This document shows positions 15,229 through 22,938 of a DNA stretch of 64,000 nucleotides, one piece after another; the first letter of the stretch is position 1; each line of letters begins with the position of its first letter. The notes under the pieces are model-generated. The model was not told the DNA's origin. It worked only from the letters and a program-made list of their open reading frames with translations, and did not search any database. Position numbers and translations under genes: made by a program. Location of the stretch: positions 1-64,000 of the forward strand of contig PNAJ01000115.1 in assembly GCA_003170295.1 (NCBI GenBank), written 5' to 3'. The DNA comes from Bryobacterales bacterium (GTDB lineage: Bacteria; Acidobacteriota; Terriglobia; Bryobacterales; Bryobacteraceae).

Positions 15229-15348
15229 AATTCAGCCCAACTTGCAGCGTCAACTGCTCGCTGGGCCTAACCTCGGGCTTGCGCCAAAGGCAGGGTTTCT
15301 ACGCCCACTGTCATTTTGACGCCAGTGCCCGAAGAAAGCAAGGCTCAA

Positions 15349-16301
15349 ATGACGTGCCACAATTGCGTGGTCGAATGCAAGAAAGCCGGAAAGCGCTCGG
15401 ACGGCTTGCAGCGCTATCGTTGCGCTCAGTGCGGCAAGACCTTCAGCGATAGGAAAGACTTTGGGTGGATCGGGCATAAACAGGCCGTCGATGAGAACCA
15501 GGCGCTCCTGGCGCTTGCGATGCTCGCTGAGGGCAACTCCATCAATAGCGCCTCTCGCATCAGCGGAATTAACAAGAAAACGATTATGAGCCTACTTGTG
15601 ATCGGGGGCGAAAAGTGCGAATCGCTCTTGGCTGAACGGGTTCGCAACGTGCCAGCGTCGGATGTCCAAGCCGATGAGATTTGGGGATTCGTCGGAAAAA
15701 AGCAAGCCGCTACGGGACCTGGAGACAGCTACCGCGTGGGCGATGCGTGGTGCTTCATTGGGATCGAACGCAATACGAAGCTGATTCTAGCGTGCGAACT
15801 GGGCAAGCGTACCGTGACTTCAGCCACGCGATTCATTTCGAAGCTCGCCACGGCCACGGATGCCGATACGCGGTTTCAATTCACGACAGACGGCCTGAAC
15901 GTCTATCCGTACCCTGTTGGCAACATCCTTGGGGATCGCGTCGATTACGCGCAGCTCATCAAGGTATACAAGTTCAACGAGGCAGAATCCGAACGCCGCT
16001 ACAGCCCCGCGAAGTTCGCGGAGTCTTTCAGCACGCCGGTATACGGTGAGCCCGACGAAGACAAGATTTGCACGAGCCACATTGAGCGTCAGAATGGATC
16101 GCTTCGCCAGTGGTGCAAGAGACTGACGCGGCTAACCTATGCCTTCAGCTCAAAAAGTGGGAGCATCACCGCGCGGCCCTGGCGTTCCACTTCGCCTACT
16201 ACAACTTTTGCCGCGTCCACGGCACGACGCGCAAGACGCCAGCGCAAGCGTCGGGAATTGCTGACAGACGATGGACCCTGAAGGACTTATTAGCGGCCTA
16301 A
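15349..16301 (+). pseudogene. IS1-family transposase (transposon 2), frameshifted near the 3' end
   Basis: The frame from ATG 15349 (MTCHNCVVECKKAG) has the zinc finger (TCHNC, CAQCGKTF), helix-turn-helix and DDE core: DVQADEIWGFV, FTTDGLNVYP and SHIERQNG. After LTRLTYAFSS the frame changes at the A5 run 16152-16156. The expected C-terminus KKWEHHRAALAFHFAYYNFC ... RRWTLKDLLAA continues in the -1 frame to TAA 16301. Reading straight on gives an unrelated basic tail to 16281. Contraction of an A6 run is the simplest cause, but slippage on the A run could in principle produce the full protein. A TTG start at 15316 is possible but is not needed for the zinc finger. Confidence 0.82.
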
Positions 16302-16311
16302 GATGCCTCAA

Positions 16312-16334
16312 CAACACTACGTCGGACCACTACC
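16312..16334 (-). repeat. Right terminal inverted repeat of transposon 2
   Basis: Minus-strand reading GGTAGTGGTCCGACGTAGTG plus TTG, mirror of 13381-13403 with three differences. Confidence 0.88.
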
Positions 16335-16342
16335 GTTCAGGA
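16335..16342 (+). repeat. Target-site duplication GTTCAGGA, copy 3 of 3
   Basis: It follows the right end of transposon 2 directly. It contains the stop codon (TGA, minus strand 16339-16337) of the zinc-ribbon/DUF4870 gene, so the insertion did not shorten that protein. Confidence 0.92.
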
Positions 16343-16813
16343 GCGTTGTTCGCTGACCGACCGCTCCGCCAAATCCCCGATGACGGGCAGTTTGTAGTTT
16401 TCATCATGGCTGACCTTGATCATCATGAAAACCCAGGCCGCGAAGATGATGAGCTGCAGGCCACGCGCGGCAACCCGATGAAAAGGCATGCCGAATTCCC
16501 AATCCGACACATAGAGCATCGGCGTGATCACCCATTCCACCATCAGCCACGCCACGAACACATAGAGACCCTGAAAGGCGTGGAAACGGACCTGCGCACC
16601 GCGGCGGAACCGCTCGCTTGCGAGCACCACGATCGCGGCGATCCACCCGACCCAAGGAATGTAACAGAGCAGCGAGGCAGTGCGGTTGCTGATTCCAGAG
16701 AAGGGGTCGGGCGAGGGATGAGGTCCGGACGCCGTCTTTTGCCGCGATCCGCACTTGACGCAGAACTGATCCGCGCCTCCCACCTTGTTGCCGCATTGTA
16801 CGCAGAAAGGCAT
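16337..16813 (-). CDS. Zinc-ribbon DUF4870-like membrane protein
   Basis: 158 residues. An N-terminal zinc ribbon (MPFCVQCGNKVGG...FCVKCGSRQ: two CxxC pairs within the first 22 residues) is followed by a linker and a membrane domain at about 45-140 with three hydrophobic helices (ASLLCYIPWVGWIAAIVVL, QGLYVFVAWLMVEWVITPM, QLIIFAAWVFMMIKV), matching the DUF4870 (Tic20-like) layout. Function unknown; zinc ribbons on such proteins may act in assembly or sensing. Its stop lies in the GTTCAGGA target duplication. Without the two transposons it would end roughly 40 bp before argC in the same direction, so the two may once have shared a transcript. Confidence 0.82.
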   Translation of the reverse strand: MPFCVQCGNKVGGADQFCVKCGSRQKTASGPHPSPDPFSGISNRTASLLCYIPWVGWIAAIVVLASERFRRGAQVRFHAFQGLYVFVAWLMVEWVITPMLYVSDWEFGMPFHRVAARGLQLIIFAAWVFMMIKVSHDENYKLPVIGDLAERSVSEQRS

Positions 16814-16860
16814 TGCTGGAATGTAATACGATACTGTAACACTGAAGGTTCCCGACGTAT

Positions 16861-17838
16861 ATGATCCGCCTATTCCTATCCATTCTCTTGTTCGCGGCCG
16901 CTGCGCAGGCTGCGAAAACTCTCGACATTTACTTCATCGACACCGAGGGAGGGCAAGCGACGCTGGTGGTTTCTCCTTCCGGCCAGGCCATGCTGATCGA
17001 CACCGGCTACGCGGGATTCGGCGGACGCGACGCCAATCGCATCGCCACCGCCGCGAAGCTCGCGCACGTGAAGCGCATCCATGTTCTGTTTCTGACGCAT
17101 TATCATCAAGACCACGTCGGAGGCGTGAAAAACCTTCTCGAAGTTTTGCCAGTGGAATCGTTTTACGATCACGGCGGCGACGTCGAACATGGCAACAAGT
17201 ATTCGAACGACTATATCAATGCGATGGGCGCGTCTCCGCACACCGTTTACAAGCCGGGCGATAAGATCCCCATCAAGGATCTCGACATTACAGTAGTGGT
17301 GGGCTCCCAAAGGCACATTGAAACGAAAGGGGAGCCGAATCCGTTTTGCGCCGGCCTGGCTCCAGAGAGTGGGGAAGCGGGCGAGAATCCGCAATCGGGC
17401 GGCGTGGTGATCGAGCTCGGGAAATTTCGATTCGCGGACCTGGGCGACATCATCTATAACGAAGAGCTGGCGCTGCTTTGCCCGGAAAACCGGATCGGCA
17501 AGGTGGACCTCCTGCTGACCCCGCATCACGGCACGCACGTTTCGCCGAAGGCGGATTACGCCATGGCTCCGCGCGCGATCGTCATGAACAACGGTCCTAC
17601 CAAGGGAGGAAGTGCCGGCGCCTATAAGTTGTTGCGCGCGGTGCCGGGTCTCGAAGATCTGTGGCAACTCCATTTCGCGGTGGGCGGAGGCAAGGACGCC
17701 AACTCGCCCGATACGTTCATCGCCAATATCGACGAAAAGTGCGAGGGTAAGTATTTGAAAGTGTCCGCGCATGAGGACGGGTCGTTTACGGTACTCAATT
17801 CGCGTAATAGGTTCACGAAAACTTACGCGGCAAAATAG
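16861..17838 (+). CDS. Secreted ComEC/Rec2-type metallo-beta-lactamase-fold hydrolase
   Basis: 325 residues. A signal peptide occupies 1-18 (MIRLFLSILLFAAAAQAA). The MBL fold follows, with the metal motif THYHQDHVGG (H80, H82, D84, H85), MLIDTGY before it, and later D/H ligands in RFADLGDIIYNE and LLTPHHGTHVSPK, as in the ComEC beta-lactamase-like domain. Substrate unknown; a periplasmic or secreted phosphodiesterase or hydrolase is plausible. It is divergent from the DUF4870 gene, starts 47 bp apart. Confidence 0.85.
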   Translation: MIRLFLSILLFAAAAQAAKTLDIYFIDTEGGQATLVVSPSGQAMLIDTGYAGFGGRDANRIATAAKLAHVKRIHVLFLTHYHQDHVGGVKNLLEVLPVESFYDHGGDVEHGNKYSNDYINAMGASPHTVYKPGDKIPIKDLDITVVVGSQRHIETKGEPNPFCAGLAPESGEAGENPQSGGVVIELGKFRFADLGDIIYNEELALLCPENRIGKVDLLLTPHHGTHVSPKADYAMAPRAIVMNNGPTKGGSAGAYKLLRAVPGLEDLWQLHFAVGGGKDANSPDTFIANIDEKCEGKYLKVSAHEDGSFTVLNSRNRFTKTYAAK

Positions 17839-17865
17839 TTAACATAGGGGCGTGGAGTTGTTTCC

Positions 17866-18126
17866 ATGACATTAACCATTGACCTTCCAGACGAAGAGAT
17901 TCAGGCCTTGAACGACAAGGCGCGGGCGCAAGGCGTGTCGGCCGAACAGTACGTGCGGCTCGTGTTGGAGGACGACCTCAAGGCCAAACGCGCGCGACCA
18001 CCTGTTTCGCAGTCCATTCGCGAGATTTGGAGCGACATGCCTGTCGATGTGCGCGCCAAGCTGCCGCTTGATGGCGCCAGCCAGGTGGACCATTACGTTT
18101 ACGGTCTGCCCAAGAGAGACCAGTGA
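17866..18126 (+). CDS. VapB-type antitoxin (probable)
   Basis: 86 residues. The N-terminus MTLTIDLPDEEIQALNDKAR followed by GVSAEQYVRLVLEDDL resembles the ribbon-helix-helix fold of VapB/CopG antitoxins. The rest, including SIREIWSDMPVDVRAKLPL, would wrap the toxin. It overlaps the PIN gene by GTGA (18123-18126), the classic coupled antitoxin-toxin arrangement. Autoregulation is likely from the family, though no operator was recognised. Confidence 0.82.
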   Translation: MTLTIDLPDEEIQALNDKARAQGVSAEQYVRLVLEDDLKAKRARPPVSQSIREIWSDMPVDVRAKLPLDGASQVDHYVYGLPKRDQ

Positions 18127-18536
18127 GAGCGGTTTTTGCCGACACATTCTATTGGGTCGCTCTCACCAATCCGGACGACTCCCGTTATCAGGATGCACTC
18201 GCCCTCGATAATATTCTTTCCGGTGCGGCGATCGCGACGACCGATGAAATCCTCACAGAGTTTATGACGTTCTTTTCCGCAGACCCCTGGCAGCGCAACC
18301 GGGCTGCGGCAACGGTCCGCAGCCTTCTCGCGAATCCGGAAGTCAGGGTAATTCCGCAGAGCCGTGAATCATTTCTGGCAGGCCTGAGTCTCTACGAAGC
18401 CCGTCCCGACAAAGGCTACAGCCTGGTCGATTGCATCTCGATGCAGACGATGCGCAAGGAAGGACTGACGGAAGTCCTCACCAACGACCGGCATTTTGAG
18501 CAGGAAGGGTTCCAGGCGCTGTTTCGCGATTCCTAG
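18123..18536 (+). CDS. VapC-type PIN-domain ribonuclease toxin
   Basis: 137 residues, GTG start inside the antitoxin stop. The PIN acidic residues are visible: D7 in VFADTFYWVAL, E45 in TDEILTEF, D in GYSLVDCISMQTM and the terminal TNDRHF. VapC toxins cleave tRNA or rRNA when released from VapB. The length and the DxxYW...TNDRHF pattern place it among PIN proteins of free-standing TA modules. It is not within either transposon. Confidence 0.88.
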   Translation: MRAVFADTFYWVALTNPDDSRYQDALALDNILSGAAIATTDEILTEFMTFFSADPWQRNRAAATVRSLLANPEVRVIPQSRESFLAGLSLYEARPDKGYSLVDCISMQTMRKEGLTEVLTNDRHFEQEGFQALFRDS

Positions 18537-18591
18537 AAGGCGCTAGGTGTTACCTTTACAGCCGCCCAAGCGTCGTCTATCATTCACTGAT

Positions 18592-19974
18592 ATGAAACGT
18601 GCCGACTCTCTCTTCGCCCTATTTTTCCTGACGGCTGCCGCACTGCCGGCGCAATACAAGATGCCGAACCCGCAGGTGGCGAAGATCGTCTCTGAAGTTT
18701 CGGACGAAAAGATCACCGAGATCCTGAAGAAACTCGAATCCTTCGGCACGCGGAACATCCTTTCGGTGCAGGATAATCCTACCCGAGGCGTGGGAGCGGC
18801 GCGCAAATGGATTTACGAGCAGTTTCGCGGTTACAGCCCGAAGCTTGAAGTGAGCTTCGATCAATACAAGCTCAAAAAAATCGAAGGCCGCGCCTCGCGT
18901 GTGCCGCGCGACGTGGATTTATACAACGTGGTGGCGGTGCTGCCGGGCACTACCAACAAGGAACAGCGGATTATTATCAGCGGCCACTACGATTCGATCG
19001 TGATGGGAAGGCCGACCGGCGGTGCGCCGCCTGCGCCTGGCGATCCTCCTCCGCCCATGCGCGATCCCGATCTCGACGCGCCCGGCGTGACCGACGACGG
19101 CAGCGGCACGGCGTGCGTGATGGAACTCGCGCGCGTCTTGAGTCACTACGAATTTGAGAAGACGCTGGTGTTTATCGCGTTCGCGGGTGAAGAAGAAGGG
19201 CTGCTCGGCAGCGCTCTCTACGCGGAAAAAGCGCGCGCCGCGAGTCAGAAAATCGAGGCGGTGCTGAACAACGACATCATCGGCAGCGATGTCTCCGGCT
19301 CCGGCCGCAGGGAGAATCGCCGCGTCAGCGTGTTCAGCGACGATCCCGACGATTCACCCTCCCGCGAGCTGGCTCGCTACGTAAAAGATATTGGCGAGCG
19401 CTACTTGCCCGCGATGCACGTCGACACGATTTTTCGCGCGGACCGCTTCGGCCGCGGAGGCGATCACACGCCGTTCAACCAGGAAGGCTTCGCGGCGGTG
19501 CGGCTGTCGTCGCCACAGGAAAATTTCGCCAATCAGCACAGCGTGACCGATACGTTCGCCAACACGTCGGTGCCGTACATCACATTAGTCACGAAGGTGA
19601 ACGGCGCGGCGGCGGCATCGCTGGCGTGGGCGCCGAAGGCTCCGATTACTTCGGAGATCGGGGAGCGCAATGGACAGAAGGTCACAACCCTGCTGCTGAC
19701 GCGCGGCAAGACTCGCTACGATGCGGCGCTGAAGTGGAAGCGCGAGAATCCCGAAGCGGACCTGGCGGGGTATGCCGTAGTATCGAGGTCCACCACCGCG
19801 CCCTATTGGGAGCGCGAGATTTTCGTCGGCAATGTGACGGAGTACACGCTTCCCGACGTCTCGATCGACGAACTGGTTTTTGGCGTGAAGGCGATCGATA
19901 AAGAGGGCAACGAGAGTCTCGTGACACCTTACGGGCAGGCGCCACGGGCGAAGCGGAAGATCGAAGTTTATTAA
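18592..19974 (+). CDS. Secreted M28-family metallopeptidase
   Basis: 460 residues from ATG 18592, chosen because it begins a signal peptide (MKRADSLFALFFLTAAALPA); an upstream ATG at 18547 adds 15 unneeded residues. Zn-aminopeptidase motifs of clan MH are present: IISGHYDSI (His ligand), GVTDDGSGTACVMELARVL (bridging Asp), FAGEEEGLLGS (catalytic and metal Glu), NNDIIGS and RGGDHTPFNQEGF (last His). A Pro-rich insertion (GGAPPAPGDPPPPMRDPD) lies between the first two motifs. A beta-sandwich-like domain forms the C-terminal 100 residues. It probably hydrolyses peptides N-terminally outside the cytosol. Confidence 0.88.
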   Translation: MKRADSLFALFFLTAAALPAQYKMPNPQVAKIVSEVSDEKITEILKKLESFGTRNILSVQDNPTRGVGAARKWIYEQFRGYSPKLEVSFDQYKLKKIEGRASRVPRDVDLYNVVAVLPGTTNKEQRIIISGHYDSIVMGRPTGGAPPAPGDPPPPMRDPDLDAPGVTDDGSGTACVMELARVLSHYEFEKTLVFIAFAGEEEGLLGSALYAEKARAASQKIEAVLNNDIIGSDVSGSGRRENRRVSVFSDDPDDSPSRELARYVKDIGERYLPAMHVDTIFRADRFGRGGDHTPFNQEGFAAVRLSSPQENFANQHSVTDTFANTSVPYITLVTKVNGAAAASLAWAPKAPITSEIGERNGQKVTTLLLTRGKTRYDAALKWKRENPEADLAGYAVVSRSTTAPYWEREIFVGNVTEYTLPDVSIDELVFGVKAIDKEGNESLVTPYGQAPRAKRKIEVY

Positions 19975-20013
19975 AGCCGCTTCCCCCTGGTGTTGGGTCC
20001 TAGAATCGGATTT

Positions 20014-20137
20014 GTGGGGCGGACCCCCTGGTCCGCGGCCGACGCCCCCGTCGGCCTTCGCGCAATTACGTACGATATTTCGGACGGTCGCCCAGAAGCT
20101 GCCAGGGGGCCGGCTGCGGACCAGGGGTCCGCCCCAC
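20014..20137. repeat. Dispersed repeat family A, two copies in inverted orientation
   Basis: GTGGGGCGGACCCCCTGGTC from 20014 is answered by its near-exact complement ending GGGGTCCGCCCCAC at 20137, so the whole 124 bp can fold into one long hairpin with a loop of about 65 nt. The repeat is in frame with the following MBOAT gene and would be translated as VGRTPWSAAD, which shows that the longer open frame there is not the true N-terminus. Confidence 0.8.
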
Positions 20138-20199
20138 AAAGTCAGCTAATTCTTGGACAGTCGACTCGCTGGTCGTCAGTCGCCAGAGTATCCTGGTTA

Positions 20200-21600
20200 T
20201 TGCTTCTTTCCTCGTCCACGTACTTCATCTTCCTGGCCGCCGTTTTTTTCCTCTACTGGCCGTTATCGCGGGTCCGATCTCTAGCGCTCGGCGTTCTCCT
20301 GTTCGCGAACTATTTTTTCTACGCCAAATGGGACATGTGGTACCTGGCGCTGATCCCCGTCGCGTCCAGTTGCGATTACTTTTTCGGACTCGGACTGCAA
20401 TCTGCGAAAAACGCCATCGTGCGGCGGATCCTTGTTGGAGCGAGCCTTCTGATGAATCTTGGCATGCTCGCGTTTTTCAAATACATGCCGTTTTTCCTTG
20501 AAAATTATACGAAAGCTACGGGCAAGTCCGCGCCGGAATGGCACTGGACCCTTCCTATCACGCTCTCGTTCTATGTTTTTCAGGCACTGACCTACACCAT
20601 CGATCTCTATCGGCGCGATGCGAAAGGCACGACCAGTTATCTCGCGCACCTCACTGCGGTTTCGTTTTTTCCGACGACGCTTGCCGGCCCCATCACGCGC
20701 GTGTCTACTCTGATCGACCAGTTCGAGAAGCCTCGCAAACTCGATCCAATCGATGGTGGACGCGCGCTGTTCCTGATCGGCATGGGACTTACGAAGAAAC
20801 TTCTGATTGCCGACTATCTCTCCGCCAATCTCGTGAATCGCGTCTTCGACTTCCCTGCCCTCTATTCCGGCTCCGAGGTGCTGATCGCGGTCTACGCCTT
20901 CGCGCTGCAGATTTATTTCGATTTTTCGGGCTATACCGACATCGCCATCGGTTCCGCTCTGCTGCTGGGCATCAAGCTGCCGCCGAATTTCAACGCTCCC
21001 TACGCCGCCGTGAATATCGCCGACTTCTGGCGTCGCTGGCACATCACTCTATCGAATTGGCTGCGCGATTATCTCTACTTTTCCTTGCCCGGCTTGCGGT
21101 CGAAGTGGAAAATCTTTACGTATTGGAATTTGTTCATCACGATGGTGATCGGCGGATTGTGGCACGGCGCAAGCTGGACGTTCGTCGTCTGGGGCGCGAT
21201 TCATGGCCTGGGATTGGCCGTCCACCGCTTCTGGCAGGTGTCGCGTGGCAATAAGAAAGTCACGGGCTTCTGGAAGTATTTCAACATTTTCGTGACCATC
21301 CAATTCGTCTGCTTCGCCTGGATTTTCTTTCGCTCGGCGAACTGGGAAAACGCTTACGCGATTCTTTCGCGTATCGGCTCGCTCAGCTTTTCTGTCGCGA
21401 ATATTTCCGCGCCGCTCGCACTTATTATGGGCATCGCGATCCTCGCGCATTATTGTCCGAAAAGGTGGTATGACTTTAGCTTAAGCGTCTATTCGCGAGC
21501 GCCTTTTTACGTTCAGGCGCTGGCTCTGGCGCTGCTGGTGGTAGGTTTGCAATACGTGGCGCAGACGGGCGCGACGCCGTTTATGTATAACAAGTTTTAG
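20200..21600 (+). CDS. MBOAT-family O-acyltransferase (AlgI-like)
   Basis: 466 residues from TTG 20200; the open frame extends back to 19990 but those 70 codons cross repeat family A. The protein is polytopic from the first residues (STYFIFLAAVFFLYWPL, ALGVLLFANYFFYAKWD) and contains the conserved MBOAT elements: FFPTTLAGPITR, YFDFSGYTDIAIG, NFNAPYAA..DFWRRWHITLS and the catalytic-His motif GGLWHGASWTFVVWG. AlgI-like MBOATs move acetyl groups across the inner membrane for surface-polysaccharide O-acetylation. Two SGNH-type proteins follow within 10 bp or overlapping, the usual partners. The start codon remains uncertain because no ribosome site is obvious. Confidence 0.88.
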   Translation: MLLSSSTYFIFLAAVFFLYWPLSRVRSLALGVLLFANYFFYAKWDMWYLALIPVASSCDYFFGLGLQSAKNAIVRRILVGASLLMNLGMLAFFKYMPFFLENYTKATGKSAPEWHWTLPITLSFYVFQALTYTIDLYRRDAKGTTSYLAHLTAVSFFPTTLAGPITRVSTLIDQFEKPRKLDPIDGGRALFLIGMGLTKKLLIADYLSANLVNRVFDFPALYSGSEVLIAVYAFALQIYFDFSGYTDIAIGSALLLGIKLPPNFNAPYAAVNIADFWRRWHITLSNWLRDYLYFSLPGLRSKWKIFTYWNLFITMVIGGLWHGASWTFVVWGAIHGLGLAVHRFWQVSRGNKKVTGFWKYFNIFVTIQFVCFAWIFFRSANWENAYAILSRIGSLSFSVANISAPLALIMGIAILAHYCPKRWYDFSLSVYSRAPFYVQALALALLVVGLQYVAQTGATPFMYNKF

Positions 21601-21609
21601 AGATTAACC

Positions 21610-22938
21610 ATGCCGATCAAGACGGGACTCGCGGTGCTCACCTTCATCGGGCTCATTCTGTTGCCGCAGTACGTTCCGGCGCTGGAAAAATATAAGTCCT
21701 TCGATCCCTCGACCATTCCATTAGTAATCGACCTGCCCGTGAAAATCGCGCCGGAAGCGAAGAATGAGGAGTTGATCGCCAAGCGCCTCGAATCCGCCGC
21801 GGCGAAGAACCTGATCGATCCCACGCATGAGCTCGATCATTTTTACGAAGCTCTGTTTAAAGGCGGAACCACTCGCATCCTGCACTATGGCGATTCGCCC
21901 ACCACCGGCGATCTGATCACCGCCGATGCGCGCGCGGCCTTGCAGAAACAGTTCGGGAACGCGGGTAGCGGCTTCGCGCTGATCGCTCGTCCGTGGGCCT
22001 GGTACAACCATCGCGGACTGGAAATGGAAGGATCGGGCTGGGGGATCGACGTCGCGGGATCGACCTCGATTAAGGACGGGATGCACGGGCTCGGCGGCGC
22101 GAGCTTTCGAGGTTCGGCCGGCGCAACCGCGCGCTTTTCGCTCAAGGCCGCGCATGACATCGTCGAGATCGCGTACCTTTCGCAACCCGATGGCGGCGAT
22201 TTCACGGTGGAGGCAGATGGCTCCGGGCTCGGCACGGTCGAAACGGCGGCGGAATCGAAGACGCCGGGATTTTCCTCGTTCAACATTCCCGGCGGCGCGA
22301 AAAAGTTCGTCGTGCGCGTGACGCGCGGGACCGTGCGTCTTTACGGCGCGGACTTCCGACGCTCCGGAGCGGGCGTCGTCTATCACAGCCTCGGCGTCAA
22401 CGGCGCCAACGTGACTCTACTTTCGAAATCTTTCAGCGGCCCGCACTGGGCGGCGGAGCTGCGTCATTACAAGCCCGATCTGGTGATCATTAACTATGGC
22501 ACCAATGAAAGCGGTTACCCGTCGTTCGTCGAAGGTACCTGGGGAGTGGAGTTGAAGGCTGCCGTGAAACGAGTGCAGGCCGCGATGCCCAATACCTCCG
22601 TGCTCCTGATGAGTCCCATGGATCGCGGCGAGCGCCAGCACAACGGGTCGATCGATACCATCCGCGCCATGCCGAGCCTCGTCAAAATCGAAGCGGGCAT
22701 CGGCCAGGAAACCGGCGTGGCGTTTTTCAATACCTTTCAAGCGATGGGCGGCCCCGGCACTATGGGCCGCTGGTACACCTCCGAGCCCCGATTGGTAGGC
22801 GCGGATTTCATTCATCCCATGCCCGCCGGAGCTAAGATAGTGGGAGAGTTGCTCTACGGTGCACTCCGGGATGGATATATCGACTATAAACTGCGACAAT
22901 TAAATAAGGCTTCTGTGCAGACAGCCTCTAAAGAATGA
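21610..22938 (+). CDS. SGNH/GDSL-type protein, partner of MBOAT (1)
   Basis: 442 residues. An N-terminal anchor or signal (KTGLAVLTFIGLILLPQYV, about 4-22) indicates periplasmic location. SGNH blocks: nucleophile S96 in ILHYGDSPTTGD, NYGTNES (block III-like, with T-N-E) and DFIHPMPAGAKIVG holding the Asp-x-x-His pair. A beta-rich insertion of about 180 residues (130-310) separates the first two blocks. By analogy with AlgJ/AlgX it would accept acetyl from MBOAT and transfer it to a polysaccharide. It starts 9 bp after the MBOAT stop and overlaps the next gene by ATGA. Confidence 0.85.
   Translation: MPIKTGLAVLTFIGLILLPQYVPALEKYKSFDPSTIPLVIDLPVKIAPEAKNEELIAKRLESAAAKNLIDPTHELDHFYEALFKGGTTRILHYGDSPTTGDLITADARAALQKQFGNAGSGFALIARPWAWYNHRGLEMEGSGWGIDVAGSTSIKDGMHGLGGASFRGSAGATARFSLKAAHDIVEIAYLSQPDGGDFTVEADGSGLGTVETAAESKTPGFSSFNIPGGAKKFVVRVTRGTVRLYGADFRRSGAGVVYHSLGVNGANVTLLSKSFSGPHWAAELRHYKPDLVIINYGTNESGYPSFVEGTWGVELKAAVKRVQAAMPNTSVLLMSPMDRGERQHNGSIDTIRAMPSLVKIEAGIGQETGVAFFNTFQAMGGPGTMGRWYTSEPRLVGADFIHPMPAGAKIVGELLYGALRDGYIDYKLRQLNKASVQTASKE

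Larger units (their letters stand above)
13381..16334. mobile_element. IS1-type transposon 2 with toxin-antitoxin, DUF3467-like gene and tRNA-like cargo
   Basis: 2,954 bp bounded by inverted ends GGTAGTGGTCCG...GTGTTG (left from 13381; right on the minus strand from 16334), 20 of the first 23 positions alike, again GGnnnTG tips. GTTCAGGA flanks both sides. Contents: a three-gene minus-strand module (toxin-like, HTH antitoxin-like, DUF3467-like), a hairpin, a tRNA-like gene and an IS1-family transposase carrying a frameshift near its 3' end. Confidence 0.88.

Noticed and set aside
15316..15348. TTG-initiated 11-codon extension of the second transposase
   Set aside because: The related transposase starts exactly at MTCHNC, matching ATG 15349.
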